Shown: positions 43,390 to 51,847 of the stretch, piece by piece
How positions within the stretch are numbered: the stretch's first letter is position 1
Layout: every line of letters begins with the position of its first letter
Notes under the pieces: generated by a model
What the model saw: the letters and a program-made list of their open reading frames with translations, nothing else
The model's database searches: none
What the model was told of the DNA's origin: nothing
NCBI GenBank assembly: GCA_902521485.1
Contig: CABYRQ010000001.1
Location: 310,001-374,000 of the forward strand
Direction: 5' to 3'
Length of the DNA stretch: 64,000 bases
DNA from: an uncultured Alphaproteobacteria bacterium
GTDB lineage: Bacteria > Pseudomonadota > Alphaproteobacteria > HIMB59
Position numbers and translations under genes: made by a program

Positions 43390-43590
43390 TTATCTTGATA
43401 AATATATTATCGCAGCGAATACTAAAACAGCAATACCTTGAAACAATACTCTCATTCGCATAAGTTTGTTACTGTGTTTTTTATTAAAACTTCCATTTTT
43501 AGCCATAGCTATTACACCAATTACAACCATGAGAAGAGCTAAAACCATGGATACAACTAAAACAAATGGCAATACAGTAGATGAAAACAT
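43390..43590 (-). CDS. twin-helix HIG1-domain-like membrane protein
   Basis: A 66-residue protein with two membrane helices at about 8-30 and 45-64 joined by NGSFNKKHSNKLMRMRVLFQG. The FNKKxSNKLMRxRVxFQ loop is the mark of the small twin-TM (HIG1-like) proteins common in alphaproteobacteria, relatives of mitochondrial HIG1. A role near cytochrome oxidase is known for the mitochondrial group; in bacteria it is not proven. Confidence 0.88.
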   Translation of the reverse strand: MFSSTVLPFVLVVSMVLALLMVVIGVIAMAKNGSFNKKHSNKLMRMRVLFQGIAVLVFAAIIYLSR

Positions 43591-43647
43591 GGTAAATAGT
43601 TATCAAATTATCTATAAATGTCTAATTATTAAATTTAAGAAGAATTG

Positions 43648-44250
43648 ATGAAGAAAATTGTATTATTTTTGCATGGTTATGGGTCTAATGGAAATGACCT
43701 AATTTCCTTAAAAGATTATATATCTTTGGAAAAAGAAGAAACTGAGTTTATATCTCCTAATGCCCCGGAGCCCTGTGAATTCAATTATTTTGGTTATCAG
43801 TGGTTTCCATTAAAAGAAAGATCAATTGAAGAATTAAAAGAAGGCTTAAAATCAGCCTTCTTTCATCTTGAAAAAATAATTGAAAAAATAATTCAAGAAC
43901 ACGCAGTTGATGAAACTCAGATTTCTATCATTGGTTTCTCTCAAGGCTCTATGTTGGCGACATATTATGCTCTACAAAAAAATTCAAATTTTCACAGTAT
44001 CATTTCATTATCAGGATCATTGCCAAAAGAAATTTTAAATGATTTGAAAATATCTGAAATCAAATCTAGTTTTTTAATTTTTCATGGAAAAATGGACGAT
44101 GTTGTACCATTTAATAGGGCAGTTGAGACAAATTCGTTTTTGGAAACAAAAAAATTTTCTAGTAAACTCGTCTTAGATGATAACTGTGCACATTCAATTA
44201 GCCCAATTGCTTTAGATGAGATTAACAAGCTGTATGAACACTGGAATTAA
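43648..44250 (+). CDS. phospholipase/carboxylesterase-type alpha/beta hydrolase
   Basis: A 200-residue serine hydrolase of the carboxylesterase/acyl-protein-thioesterase group. The start ATG 43648 directly follows a TTG that is not needed. Landmarks are FLHGYGSNGNDLI, the nucleophile IGFSQGSMLATY (Ser), Asp in HGKMDDVVPF and His in CAHSI. The family hydrolyses small esters or palmitoyl groups. It is a single-gene unit between two divergent blocks. Confidence 0.92.
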   Translation: MKKIVLFLHGYGSNGNDLISLKDYISLEKEETEFISPNAPEPCEFNYFGYQWFPLKERSIEELKEGLKSAFFHLEKIIEKIIQEHAVDETQISIIGFSQGSMLATYYALQKNSNFHSIISLSGSLPKEILNDLKISEIKSSFLIFHGKMDDVVPFNRAVETNSFLETKKFSSKLVLDDNCAHSISPIALDEINKLYEHWN

Positions 44251-44295
44251 TAAACTATTAAACTTACTCTTTTTTGGATATGTTAATATAAAATC

Positions 44296-44856
44296 ATGAT
44301 TAACTCGAATCATTGTCCATCTTTAGTATTAAATGCAGACTACCGGCCCCTTAGCTATTTCCCCTTATCCATATGGAGTTGGAAAGATACGGTAAAAGCA
44401 GTTTTTCTTGATAGAGTTAATATAGTTGAAGAATATGATCAAAAGGTTTCATCCCCATCATTTGAAATAAAACTACCTAGCATTATCGCACTCAAAGATT
44501 ACATACCACATAGTCATAAACCTGCATTTACAAGATTTAATGTTTTTTTGAGAGATGATTTCACATGTCAATATTGCAATGATAAATTTTCAACAAAAGA
44601 ATTAACTTTCGATCATTTGATACCTCGTTCAAAAGGTGGATTGACAAATTGGGAGAACGTTGTGACTGCATGTTCAAAATGTAATTGGACCAAAGGAAGT
44701 AGGGATTTAAGTCAAGTTGGTTTTAAATTACTTAGAAAACCTAAAGAACCCTCTCAATATTCTTTAAGATTAAAAAGTAAAAATTTCCCGTCTGATTATC
44801 TTCATTCGAGTTGGAGAGATTATTTATATTGGGATAGTGTCTTAGAGAAGGATTAA
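44296..44856 (+). CDS. HNH endonuclease-like protein
   Basis: A 186-residue protein with a complete HNH domain at about 95-150: the Cys pair CQYC, then TFDHLIPRSKGGLTNWENVV (His and Asn of the HNH core) and CSKCNWTKG. The N-terminal 90 residues (SLVLNADYRPLSYFPLSIWSW) form the conserved helper region of the bacterial housekeeping HNH family that is common in proteobacteria and unlinked to phage. Its biological role is not established. The end overlaps coq7 by four bases. Confidence 0.9.
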   Translation: MINSNHCPSLVLNADYRPLSYFPLSIWSWKDTVKAVFLDRVNIVEEYDQKVSSPSFEIKLPSIIALKDYIPHSHKPAFTRFNVFLRDDFTCQYCNDKFSTKELTFDHLIPRSKGGLTNWENVVTACSKCNWTKGSRDLSQVGFKLLRKPKEPSQYSLRLKSKNFPSDYLHSSWRDYLYWDSVLEKD

Positions 44857-45410
44857 TATTTTTTAGTTATTTTTATCGCAGTATAGCATAGCTGTTTTAT
44901 TGTTTTAGACAAAAGAACATACCCAGTTGTCATTTCTGCCTGGTGTTCGACGCCTGTATCATGATGTTCTAGCTCATCTTCTCTAAACTTTTTTACAGTC
45001 TTCAATAAATCTGGTTTTAATTTTCTTTTTGATAGTTCCTTGGCTTGTTCCTCATAGTGTTGACCAATAACCTCCTCAACAGCAACGGTGCATGCCATTG
45101 CAGCTTTTTTCCCCATTAATGCAGTACCTAATCCAAGAGCATAACCTGCTAAATTCCAAAATGGAAATAAAGCGGTTGGTTTTACATTCTCTTTTACTAT
45201 GTACTCATCAAAAGTTGATTTATGGATTTCCTCTTGGTCAGCCATCTCCCTAATTTCTTTACCAAATTCTGTGTTTTCTTTAAAAATAGCTAATTGTCCA
45301 CGGTATATCTGTGTTGCTCCATGCTCACCTGCGTGATCAACTCTGATAATTTCTTCAATTAATTTTTTATCTTCACCGCTAAGTGATTTTTTTTTCTTTT
45401 TTGTAGGCAT
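44853..45410 (-). CDS. coq7: demethoxyubiquinone hydroxylase
   Basis: Di-iron monooxygenase that hydroxylates 5-demethoxyubiquinol in ubiquinone synthesis, 185 residues. The ligands are in RVDHAGEHGATQIYRGQL (Glu and His), EEIHKSTFDEY, VEEVIGQHYEEQ and FREDELEHHDTGVEH, the four Glu/ExxH places of the Coq7 four-helix bundle. The start ATG lies 32 bases inside the end of dsbB on the same strand. The first residues are Lys-rich (PTKKKKKS) because of a long A-run. Confidence 0.95.
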   Translation of the reverse strand: MPTKKKKKSLSGEDKKLIEEIIRVDHAGEHGATQIYRGQLAIFKENTEFGKEIREMADQEEIHKSTFDEYIVKENVKPTALFPFWNLAGYALGLGTALMGKKAAMACTVAVEEVIGQHYEEQAKELSKRKLKPDLLKTVKKFREDELEHHDTGVEHQAEMTTGYVLLSKTIKQLCYTAIKITKKY

Positions 45411-45858
45411 TGAAAATAATTAATAACAGAAAAGTCATTGAAAACAAGAAGTTATAAACTGATAATGGAATACCTAAGTAGGGTAAGTTTGCATCAGAGC
45501 ATGTGGTAATTAATGTATTAGTCATTAATTCTTCTTTTAATTTTGTAATATCAGTTGGAAGCGTGGCAGCTTCACATCCAGTGTAATCAATAATTCCAAA
45601 TGTTGTAAGAGAATGATAACCGGAAATTCCTAATTCAATAAGAAGCAAGATAGCTAGTAATACATATATTAAATTAAAATATCTCTTAATAAAAAAATAT
45701 AATACACCCAATACCAAAATTGAATAATATGGAACTCGTTGATATATACACAACTTACATGGGCTATGACCATATGCATATTGTAATATTAAAGCAAAAG
45801 ACATTGCTACCAGCGAAAACAAAAAAACAAGAAAAAAAATATTAGTTTGTTTAATCAT
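45379..45858 (-). CDS. dsbB: disulfide bond formation protein B
   Basis: Inner-membrane protein that reoxidises DsbA and passes electrons to quinone, 159 residues, four helices. The first Cys pair is CKLCIYQRVPYY with the quinone-contact Arg, and the second pair is GCEAATLP and TTCSDANLPYLGIPLSVYN. The order and distances fit DsbB of proteobacteria. Its end (YKKEKKIT) runs over the A-rich start of coq7 by 32 bases. It overlaps the DedA-like gene before it by eight bases. Confidence 0.93.
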   Translation of the reverse strand: MIKQTNIFFLVFLFSLVAMSFALILQYAYGHSPCKLCIYQRVPYYSILVLGVLYFFIKRYFNLIYVLLAILLLIELGISGYHSLTTFGIIDYTGCEAATLPTDITKLKEELMTNTLITTCSDANLPYLGIPLSVYNFLFSMTFLLLIIFNAYKKEKKIT

Positions 45859-46420
45859 GGTAAAAAAATAAATAAATAAAAAAGACTATTCCAAAAGGTA
45901 TGATTATAAAAATTAATAGTTTATTTCTTTGTAAAACTTCCATACCTAATTTTCCAAATTGTTTAATGATAAAAGCAATAATAAAAAACCTCAACCCCCT
46001 AGATAACAATGAAAGGAGTACAAAATAGATAAAATTAAATTGAGCATATCCACTTGTTAAAGCTATAACTTTGTAAGGTATAGGCGTAAAACCACCTAAA
46101 AAAACTGCAAAAATACCCCAATTATTATAAAAATTCATAAATTCATTCTGCTTGCTTATATCAAAATAGGATTGGGCAATATCAAAAATGAAATACCCGA
46201 TTATATATCCAAAAGTGCCACCAATGACTGAAAATATCGTACAATTCAGTGCAGTTGCTAAAAACTTTTTAGGGTTAAAATAAACAATTGGTATTAAAAT
46301 TAAATCTGGAGGAATTGGAAAAAAAATACTTTCTATAAAAGCAACTAAGGATAAAAAATATTTTGAATATTTTGATTTAGATTTTTTTTCAACATATATA
46401 TGTAAATTCTTCAAAATCAT
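45851..46420 (-). CDS. DedA/YqaA-family membrane protein
   Basis: A 189-residue membrane protein of the SNARE-associated/DedA group (YqaA-like), with five or six helices. Marks are LSLVAFIESIFFPIPPDLIL (F/YxxxExxxPxPxE-like), GGTFGYIIGYFIFD and the conserved GGFTPIPYKVIALTSG with the arginine-less G-G-F-x-P-x-P. Members act in envelope lipid or undecaprenyl phosphate recycling. In alphaproteobacteria it often precedes dsbB, as here. Confidence 0.9.
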   Translation of the reverse strand: MILKNLHIYVEKKSKSKYSKYFLSLVAFIESIFFPIPPDLILIPIVYFNPKKFLATALNCTIFSVIGGTFGYIIGYFIFDIAQSYFDISKQNEFMNFYNNWGIFAVFLGGFTPIPYKVIALTSGYAQFNFIYFVLLSLLSRGLRFFIIAFIIKQFGKLGMEVLQRNKLLIFIIIPFGIVFFIYLFFYHD

Positions 46421-46443
46421 ATCGATTAATTAATATTTTGTAT

Positions 46444-47571
46444 TTAACCTATAAGGTAATACCAGAGATAAGCAATTATAATAGCTGGGATCGCACTATA
46501 GAGAGTAGCAACTATTGCTGCTTTTGCAGATATAGCTATCGCAGGGAAAAGTGCATCACCGTCGTTAGATATAGAGTTTCCTATTTGTGCGGACATAGGA
46601 ATTTGACCACTCACATACATGGATGTGATCATAATTTGAGGACCACAGCCAGGAATAAAACCAATTAGTATTGCCATAAGAGGAATAAATGGACCAAATA
46701 GTATTAATGATTCAAATATTAAACCACTAGTTGATAGGTCTATTAATTCGTAGACAACAAATGAGATAATGACCCAAACAGTAACAAAGCAAGTTGTATC
46801 TACAACTTTTCTATAGGAGTTTTCGTGTATTGAAGCCATTTGAATATCTGTTAATGGATTCAAAACCCACAACAAGACACAGTATATCGCCAAAATAAAT
46901 GCCATTACTTCAACCACATTAATTCCAATAAAATTAAAGTTTAGTTCAATGTTAAAAGCATTTAACATTCCCAAAATAAATCCAGGAGCTAAAAATAAAA
47001 ACCAAATATAATAAAACTTATTTGATATTTTGTTTTTAGGTAAATGGGTTGTATTTACATTCTTGTTAATTTTATTTTGTAAAAAATTTTTTGTAAAAGG
47101 TTGAGCAACATATCCAGAGATTATACCAACTATAAAAGTTACTGGTAGTATGATTAAAGCAGCTTGGGGTTTTGTTGCAATTAGAAGAAAAGCTGCATCA
47201 CCCATAGTACTAATAAGTGCTGCGAGTACACCTCCAAAAGAAACTACTTTTCTAGTGAATAAACTCATCACCATTATTGCTCCACCACAACCAGGAATAA
47301 CTCCTAACATAGAGCAAATGGGAATTTCAAATTTCTTATTTTGTAAAATTAATTTTTGTAAATTAAAATTTCTCTTTTCAAGAATAACGAATAGAAGAAG
47401 TGTCACTCCAACAAAGCTAGATACAGCTATGTAGGCGTCACTCGATGATGAAATTAAAATACTTCTAGTCTGTTCAGAAAATAAAAGAAGGAGAATACAT
47501 ATAAAGAGGAAAATTTTTGAAAATCTTAAATATTGAAATTTTCTACTTAGTTCTAATACTAATTCTGTCAT
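46444..47571 (-). CDS. putative manganese exporter, ArsP_2/DUF2899 10-TM family
   Basis: A 375-residue polytopic membrane protein. Two Cys/Gly/Pro signatures occur in the two halves: GVIPGCGGAIMVMSLF and GFIPGCGPQIMITSMYV, with STMGDAAFLLIA and NDGDALFPAIAIS (Asp residues) following each. Duplicated halves with these motifs fit the predicted heavy-metal (Mn) exporter family. A divergent MntR-like regulator lies 93 bases upstream and a palindrome covers the region just before the start. Both support manganese efflux controlled by MntR; this is inference from family and context. Confidence 0.8.
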   Translation of the reverse strand: MTELVLELSRKFQYLRFSKIFLFICILLLLFSEQTRSILISSSSDAYIAVSSFVGVTLLLFVILEKRNFNLQKLILQNKKFEIPICSMLGVIPGCGGAIMVMSLFTRKVVSFGGVLAALISTMGDAAFLLIATKPQAALIILPVTFIVGIISGYVAQPFTKNFLQNKINKNVNTTHLPKNKISNKFYYIWFLFLAPGFILGMLNAFNIELNFNFIGINVVEVMAFILAIYCVLLWVLNPLTDIQMASIHENSYRKVVDTTCFVTVWVIISFVVYELIDLSTSGLIFESLILFGPFIPLMAILIGFIPGCGPQIMITSMYVSGQIPMSAQIGNSISNDGDALFPAIAISAKAAIVATLYSAIPAIIIAYLWYYLIG

Positions 47572-47574
47572 ATT

Positions 47575-47590
47575 TTTAGCCTAGGCTAAA
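47575..47590. promoter_or_regulatory. 16-bp perfect palindrome, candidate MntR operator
   Basis: TTTAGCCTAGGCTAAA lies 4-19 bases upstream of the exporter ATG in the divergent region with mntR. It looks like the inverted repeats bound by DtxR-family regulators (DtxR boxes contain TTAGG...CCTAA), which would place MntR directly over the exporter start. Confidence 0.55.
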
Positions 47591-47664
47591 CAATATAGAT
47601 ATAACTAAATATTAGTCAAACAATTCTTTACTTTTAATTGTTAACAAAATAAATTGAACCAGCT

Positions 47665-48072
47665 ATGAAAAACACTAGATCTAGTGAGCCATATCAATTT
47701 TCAAATATCAGAAGTCAAAATAAGAATGAAATACTAGAGGATTATGTTGAGGCTATTCAAGAAATTTTAAACAATAAAGGTGATGTTAAAAATGCTGATT
47801 TAGCTCAACATTTTGGTGTGTCACAAGCCACTGTTAACAAAAATCTGAAGCGTTTAATAAGTTTTAATTTAGCAAAATCTGAACCATACCGTTCGATTTT
47901 TTTGACAGAAAAGGGTGAAAAATTAGCCACACAGTCAAAACAAAAGCATGAAATTGTTTATAATTTCTTAATTAAGTTAGGTGTCTCTAGAAAGACTGCA
48001 GAAAATGACAGTGAAGGTATTGAGCATCACGTTAGTGATGAAACATTAAAGTTAATGAAAAAATTTAAATAA
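47665..48072 (+). CDS. MntR-like DtxR-family metal-dependent regulator
   Basis: A 135-residue regulator. An N-terminal helix-turn-helix, EDYVEAIQEILNNKGDVKN followed by ADLAQHFGVSQATVNKNLKR, is the DtxR/MntR DNA-binding domain, and a dimer/metal-binding helix with NFLIKLGVSRKTAENDSEGIE then HHVSDETLKLM follows. The Glu-x2-His residues (EGIEHHVS) correspond to the MntR metal site. It should repress or activate the divergent Mn exporter or other genes depending on Mn(II). The stop directly touches the stop of the leftward gene at 48073. Confidence 0.88.
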   Translation: MKNTRSSEPYQFSNIRSQNKNEILEDYVEAIQEILNNKGDVKNADLAQHFGVSQATVNKNLKRLISFNLAKSEPYRSIFLTEKGEKLATQSKQKHEIVYNFLIKLGVSRKTAENDSEGIEHHVSDETLKLMKKFK

Positions 48073-49641
48073 TTATTTTTTCGTCTTTGACAACATTCTT
48101 TCTTCTAGCACGTTATCAAACAAATAAATTACAATAGAAAGAAAACAAATAATTGTTAAAGCATGCAAACTTCCATACTCAAACATTTCATTTGATGAAT
48201 ATTCGTATAGGCTAGTAGCAAGTGTATCAAAATTAAAAGGTCTTAGTAGTAAAGTAATAGGTAACTCTTTCACAGTATCGACAAACACTAAAAAAAATCC
48301 TGCTAATATGCTCAATTTTATCTGAGGTAAAATTATTCGAAAATATGTTGTTGACGATTTTCTTCCAATTAATCTTGAGGCATCATCAATTGATTTGCCA
48401 ATTTTTTCCATACCTGAGTCTAAAGAATTATTTGATAGAGCAATTAATCTTATTATGAGAGCTAAGGACAAGCCCAATAAAGTGGTAGATAAAGATAATG
48501 TTGTTAATCGATCAAAATAAAATAAAAAGAAAAGCACTCCTAAAGCTATTACTACACCTGGTATTGCATACCCAATGTTTATTATTTTTTTGTAATATAT
48601 AATGTGATTTTTACTTGTAAATCTTGAGTAATAACTAATTAATATTGAGATTATAACACATCCAATACCAGCAATAACTCCAAGCACGATTGAATTATAT
48701 AGTGAGTTAAAATAGTTATTAAAATCAATAAAATTTAAATTATTAAAAAATGTATAAATTACAAAAATAAGAGGCAGAATAAAGCCAAACAAAATAGGTA
48801 AGATTCCTAAGATCAATGTAATTATTCCAATAAACTTTCCTAATTTATATTTTGACCACTGAATATTTTCATAAGTATTATTATTGAATTTCCTTTTACC
48901 TCTTAATTTTTGCTCAAAAAAATATAACAAACCCATCACTAAAATAATAATTAAGGCCAATAGGAAAGCTAAGGGTAGATCATTTAATATCGCTATATAA
49001 TGAAAAACTCCTACTGAAAGTGTTTGTAAACCAAAAAAATCTGCAACACCAAAATCATTAACTGTTTCCATCAAAACTAATGCTAGTCCCGCTGCTATTC
49101 CAGGTAGGGCCATGGGTAAACCAATTTTAAAAAAACATTGATATGGATTTTTACCAAGAGTTTTTGCAGCCTCTATATATCTTGTTGAGAAATTTATGAT
49201 TGCAATCCTAGTTAGGATATAAACATATGGAAAAAAAGATAAAGAAATTATTAGCGAAGCCACTAAACTATTTCTTATTGAGAAACCATCATAAAACAAA
49301 AATTTTAGAGCTATAAAACCACCTGGCTCCAAAATTTCAGCATAAGTATATGCTGAAATATAGGCTGGAACTGCTAAGGGCAGTATTGCAAATATTTGTA
49401 GAACTTTTCGCCCCCAAAATTCGGTCATTGTATTTATCCATGCCAATGGCACACTGATGATTGTTGTAAAAATACTTACCATTACTATGAGTTTAGTAGA
49501 CCCAATTAAATATCTATTAATGTAAAGCTCATTGGTTAAAAAAATTGCACTCAAACCATTTGTTATAACTAAGGCTATAGGGGTAAGTAGTAGGAAGCTA
49601 ATTAATAAAAAGAAAAATAATTTAAATAAATTTACTGTCAT
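48073..49641 (-). CDS. ferric-iron-type ABC transporter permease (FbpB/FutB-like)
   Basis: A 522-residue permease with two fused halves of six helices each, the FbpB/SfuB layout. The EAA loops are YIEAAKTLGKNPYQCFFKIGLP (with ALPGIAAGLALVLMETVNDFG after it; quoted in parts) in the N-half and DDASRLIGRKSSTTYFRIILP in the C-half. It should import Fe(III) delivered by a periplasmic binding protein. Neither binding protein nor ATPase lies nearby. It is downstream of a LysE-type exporter with a four-base overlap and convergent to mntR. Confidence 0.9.
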   Translation of the reverse strand: MTVNLFKLFFFLLISFLLLTPIALVITNGLSAIFLTNELYINRYLIGSTKLIVMVSIFTTIISVPLAWINTMTEFWGRKVLQIFAILPLAVPAYISAYTYAEILEPGGFIALKFLFYDGFSIRNSLVASLIISLSFFPYVYILTRIAIINFSTRYIEAAKTLGKNPYQCFFKIGLPMALPGIAAGLALVLMETVNDFGVADFFGLQTLSVGVFHYIAILNDLPLAFLLALIIILVMGLLYFFEQKLRGKRKFNNNTYENIQWSKYKLGKFIGIITLILGILPILFGFILPLIFVIYTFFNNLNFIDFNNYFNSLYNSIVLGVIAGIGCVIISILISYYSRFTSKNHIIYYKKIINIGYAIPGVVIALGVLFFLFYFDRLTTLSLSTTLLGLSLALIIRLIALSNNSLDSGMEKIGKSIDDASRLIGRKSSTTYFRIILPQIKLSILAGFFLVFVDTVKELPITLLLRPFNFDTLATSLYEYSSNEMFEYGSLHALTIICFLSIVIYLFDNVLEERMLSKTKK

Positions 49642-50234
49642 AAAATTATGTAAAAAACACAGCCTAGTAACAATAGAGCCATGAATCTATTAAAATAAAT
49701 AATTTTTCTTTTATCATTAAGATATTTTCTAAATGAGTGTCCAATAGCAGCCCAAACTAAGGCACTAGTTGATGTTGAAATTACAAAACAAACAAATATT
49801 AAAATGAATTCCTCTAAGTATGTGAATTTATTTTGAATGAATATTGCAGAACTAGACATAGAAATACTTACAGCTTTTGGATTTATTAATTGAAAAAAAT
49901 AAATATCTTTAAATGTAAATCTTCTTTTCTTATTATTATCTGAAAATTCAGTCGAGATAAAAATTTTATATGCCAGATAAGTTAAGAAGATTGTTGCTAC
50001 TATTTTTATAAAAATCTTAAAATTTGGATAGCTCTCATAAATCTCTCCTATTCCTAATAAACATAGAGTTAAAACTGATAAAAATCCAAAAAAGACTCCC
50101 AATATAAGTGGGATTGTCGCTTTAAAACCATAATTTACAGCATTTGTTGAGAGAATTATGTTATTTGGTCCTGGTGTAATGGCAGCAGTCATTGCAAAAG
50201 TGAATATGGGCGCCATAAAGTAAATGTATTCCAA
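49638..50234 (-). CDS. LysE-family amino-acid exporter (translocator)
   Basis: A 198-residue exporter of the LysE/RhtB superfamily with about six helices. The signature ITPGPNNIILSTNAVNYG (TPGPN motif) is at about residues 18-37, and FFQLINPKAVSISMS is the conserved second motif. Family members export amino acids or homoserine lactones; the substrate here is not predictable. It overlaps the iron permease start by four bases, so they share an mRNA, perhaps by chance. Confidence 0.9.
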   Translation of the reverse strand: MEYIYFMAPIFTFAMTAAITPGPNNIILSTNAVNYGFKATIPLILGVFFGFLSVLTLCLLGIGEIYESYPNFKIFIKIVATIFLTYLAYKIFISTEFSDNNKKRRFTFKDIYFFQLINPKAVSISMSSSAIFIQNKFTYLEEFILIFVCFVISTSTSALVWAAIGHSFRKYLNDKRKIIYFNRFMALLLLGCVFYIIL

Positions 50235-50331
50235 AGTATCGAGATATTATTCTTAAATTTAAATAAATATACAATTAGTTATCAATTTGCCTAATTTGTC
50301 TTAATAATATAAGTAAATAAGATTATTTTAA

Positions 50332-50417
50332 GGCGTTGTGGCGGAATGGTAGACGCGCCGGATTCAAAATCCGGTGAGGGCAACCTCGTGAGAGTTCGAG
50401 TCTCTCCAGCGCTACCA
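50332..50417 (+). tRNA. tRNA-Leu (anticodon CAA)
   Basis: Class-II tRNA of 86 bases ending in encoded CCA. Acceptor GGCGTTG pairs with CAGCGCT (with G-U pairs), the anticodon stem CCGGA/TCCGG holds loop TTCAAAA, the long variable arm is TGAGGGCAACCTCG and the T-arm is GAGAGTTCGAGTCTCTC. Anticodon CAA reads the leucine codon UUG. Confidence 0.95.
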
Positions 50418-50432
50418 ACAACAATTAAAACT

Positions 50433-50903
50433 ATGAAAAATATTAAAAATTTAACGGCAGTTTTCTCATTGTTTTCCACAGGCATTACGATTGTAACAAA
50501 TGGAACAAACAGAAAACAGTTTTTTGGTTGTACAGTCAATTCTTTCTCAAGCCTTTCTCTTGTCCCTCCAAAGTTTTTATTTTGTCTTGGAAATGAAAAT
50601 TTAAATCTAAAAAGCTTTAAATTAAAAAGTCCTTTAAATGTAAATTTTTTAGCTAAATCTCAACTCAATTTATCTAATAAATTTGCTGGATCGTTAGAGA
50701 AGAGATGGGTGAATACAAAATATAAAATTGCGAGTAATAAAGTTCCTTTCTTTCCGGAGTCTTTAGGATTATTAGAGGCTAAAGTTGAAAAAAAAGTCAT
50801 GTCAGGTGATCATACAATTATCATATGTTTAATAACAAACTGCATAAAATTAAACACCAAAAAACCCCTTATTTATTATAAGAGCAAATATCACACCGTT
50901 TAA
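50433..50903 (+). CDS. flavin reductase-like FMN-binding protein
   Basis: A 156-residue protein starting at ATG 50433, 15 bases after tRNA-Leu; a longer frame that begins inside the tRNA is not real. MKNIKNLTAVFSLFSTGITI followed by GCTVNSFSSLSLVPPKFLFC is the FMN-binding start of the flavin-reductase-domain (DIM6/NTAB) family, and SGDHTIIICLI is the C-terminal strand. It may provide reduced flavin to a monooxygenase. It is likely made from the processed transcript of the tRNA. Confidence 0.85.
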   Translation: MKNIKNLTAVFSLFSTGITIVTNGTNRKQFFGCTVNSFSSLSLVPPKFLFCLGNENLNLKSFKLKSPLNVNFLAKSQLNLSNKFAGSLEKRWVNTKYKIASNKVPFFPESLGLLEAKVEKKVMSGDHTIIICLITNCIKLNTKKPLIYYKSKYHTV

Positions 50904-50911
50904 TTCTTTCT

Positions 50912-51847
50912 ATGAAATATATCAATAGCAGTTTTGAAGAAATTAATATCGATGAAAAGCTGTGTTTAACAATAGGTAACTTTGATGGTATTCACAAAGG
51001 TCATAGAGAGATAATCAAAAACCTAATACGTGAAACTAAAATATCAAAATCTAAATCTGCTATTTTATCATTCACACCACATCCAAAAATTTATTTTAAA
51101 AAACAAAATAATTTTATGATTAATTCTCAATTAAAAAAAAAAGAGATTTTAGAGAGCTTAGATTTAGACTATTTAATTGACTTAAATTTTAATAAAAAAT
51201 TTACTCAACTAAATCATTTTGAATTCGAAGATAAAATTTTATTAGGAAAACTTAATGCCGAAAAAATCTTAATAGGGAGAGACTTCCAATATGGTAATAA
51301 AAGAAAAGGAAACATAGAGACCTTAAGAATATTTTGTGAGAAAAATAATATTCAACTAAACGAAATTGATCTCATTTTCGATGATCAAAATAATAACAAA
51401 ATTTCTTCAAGTAAAATAAGAGAAAATCTTAACTTAGGAAATATTGAATCTGCAAATAAAGATTTGAAAAGAAAATTTAGTATTTCTGGTAAAGTTATTA
51501 AAGGCGATCAAAGAGGTCGTACAATTGGCATTCCCACAGCCAATATTGAGTACCCTATAAATACAATTATTATTCCATATGGTGTCTATGCTGTAGAGAC
51601 CACAATTGATGGAAATACTTACTTTGGTATTGTTAATTTTGGTATAAGACCAACCTTTAATAAAGAAAAGCCAATTGTTGAGGCTTATTTGTTTGATTTT
51701 GACAATAATATTTATGATAAGAATATAGAATTATTTTTTTATAAACAAATTCGACAAGAGAAAAAATTTAATGGTATAAAAGAATTATTAAATCAAATCA
51801 ATTTAGATATCGCTGAAGCAAAAAAATTATTAGATTATGGAAATTAA
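50912..51847 (+). CDS. ribF: bifunctional riboflavin kinase/FAD synthetase
   Basis: Makes FMN and FAD, 311 residues, normal size. The N-terminal nucleotidyl-transferase half has TIGNFDGIHKGHREIIKN (HxGH-like) and LIGRDFQYGNKRKGNIE plus KISSSKIRENL, and the C-terminal kinase half has GDQRGRTIGIPTANIEYP and GIVNFGIRPTFN with VEAYLFDF. It directly follows the flavin reductase by eight bases and overlaps ileS by 11, so it is the first of a conserved ribF-ileS-lspA run. Confidence 0.96.
   Translation: MKYINSSFEEINIDEKLCLTIGNFDGIHKGHREIIKNLIRETKISKSKSAILSFTPHPKIYFKKQNNFMINSQLKKKEILESLDLDYLIDLNFNKKFTQLNHFEFEDKILLGKLNAEKILIGRDFQYGNKRKGNIETLRIFCEKNNIQLNEIDLIFDDQNNNKISSSKIRENLNLGNIESANKDLKRKFSISGKVIKGDQRGRTIGIPTANIEYPINTIIIPYGVYAVETTIDGNTYFGIVNFGIRPTFNKEKPIVEAYLFDFDNNIYDKNIELFFYKQIRQEKKFNGIKELLNQINLDIAEAKKLLDYGN

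Noticed and set aside
50346-50432. N-terminal extension of the flavin reductase into tRNA-Leu
   Set aside because: The tRNA is complete and the flavin-reductase domain begins at the ATG 50433.
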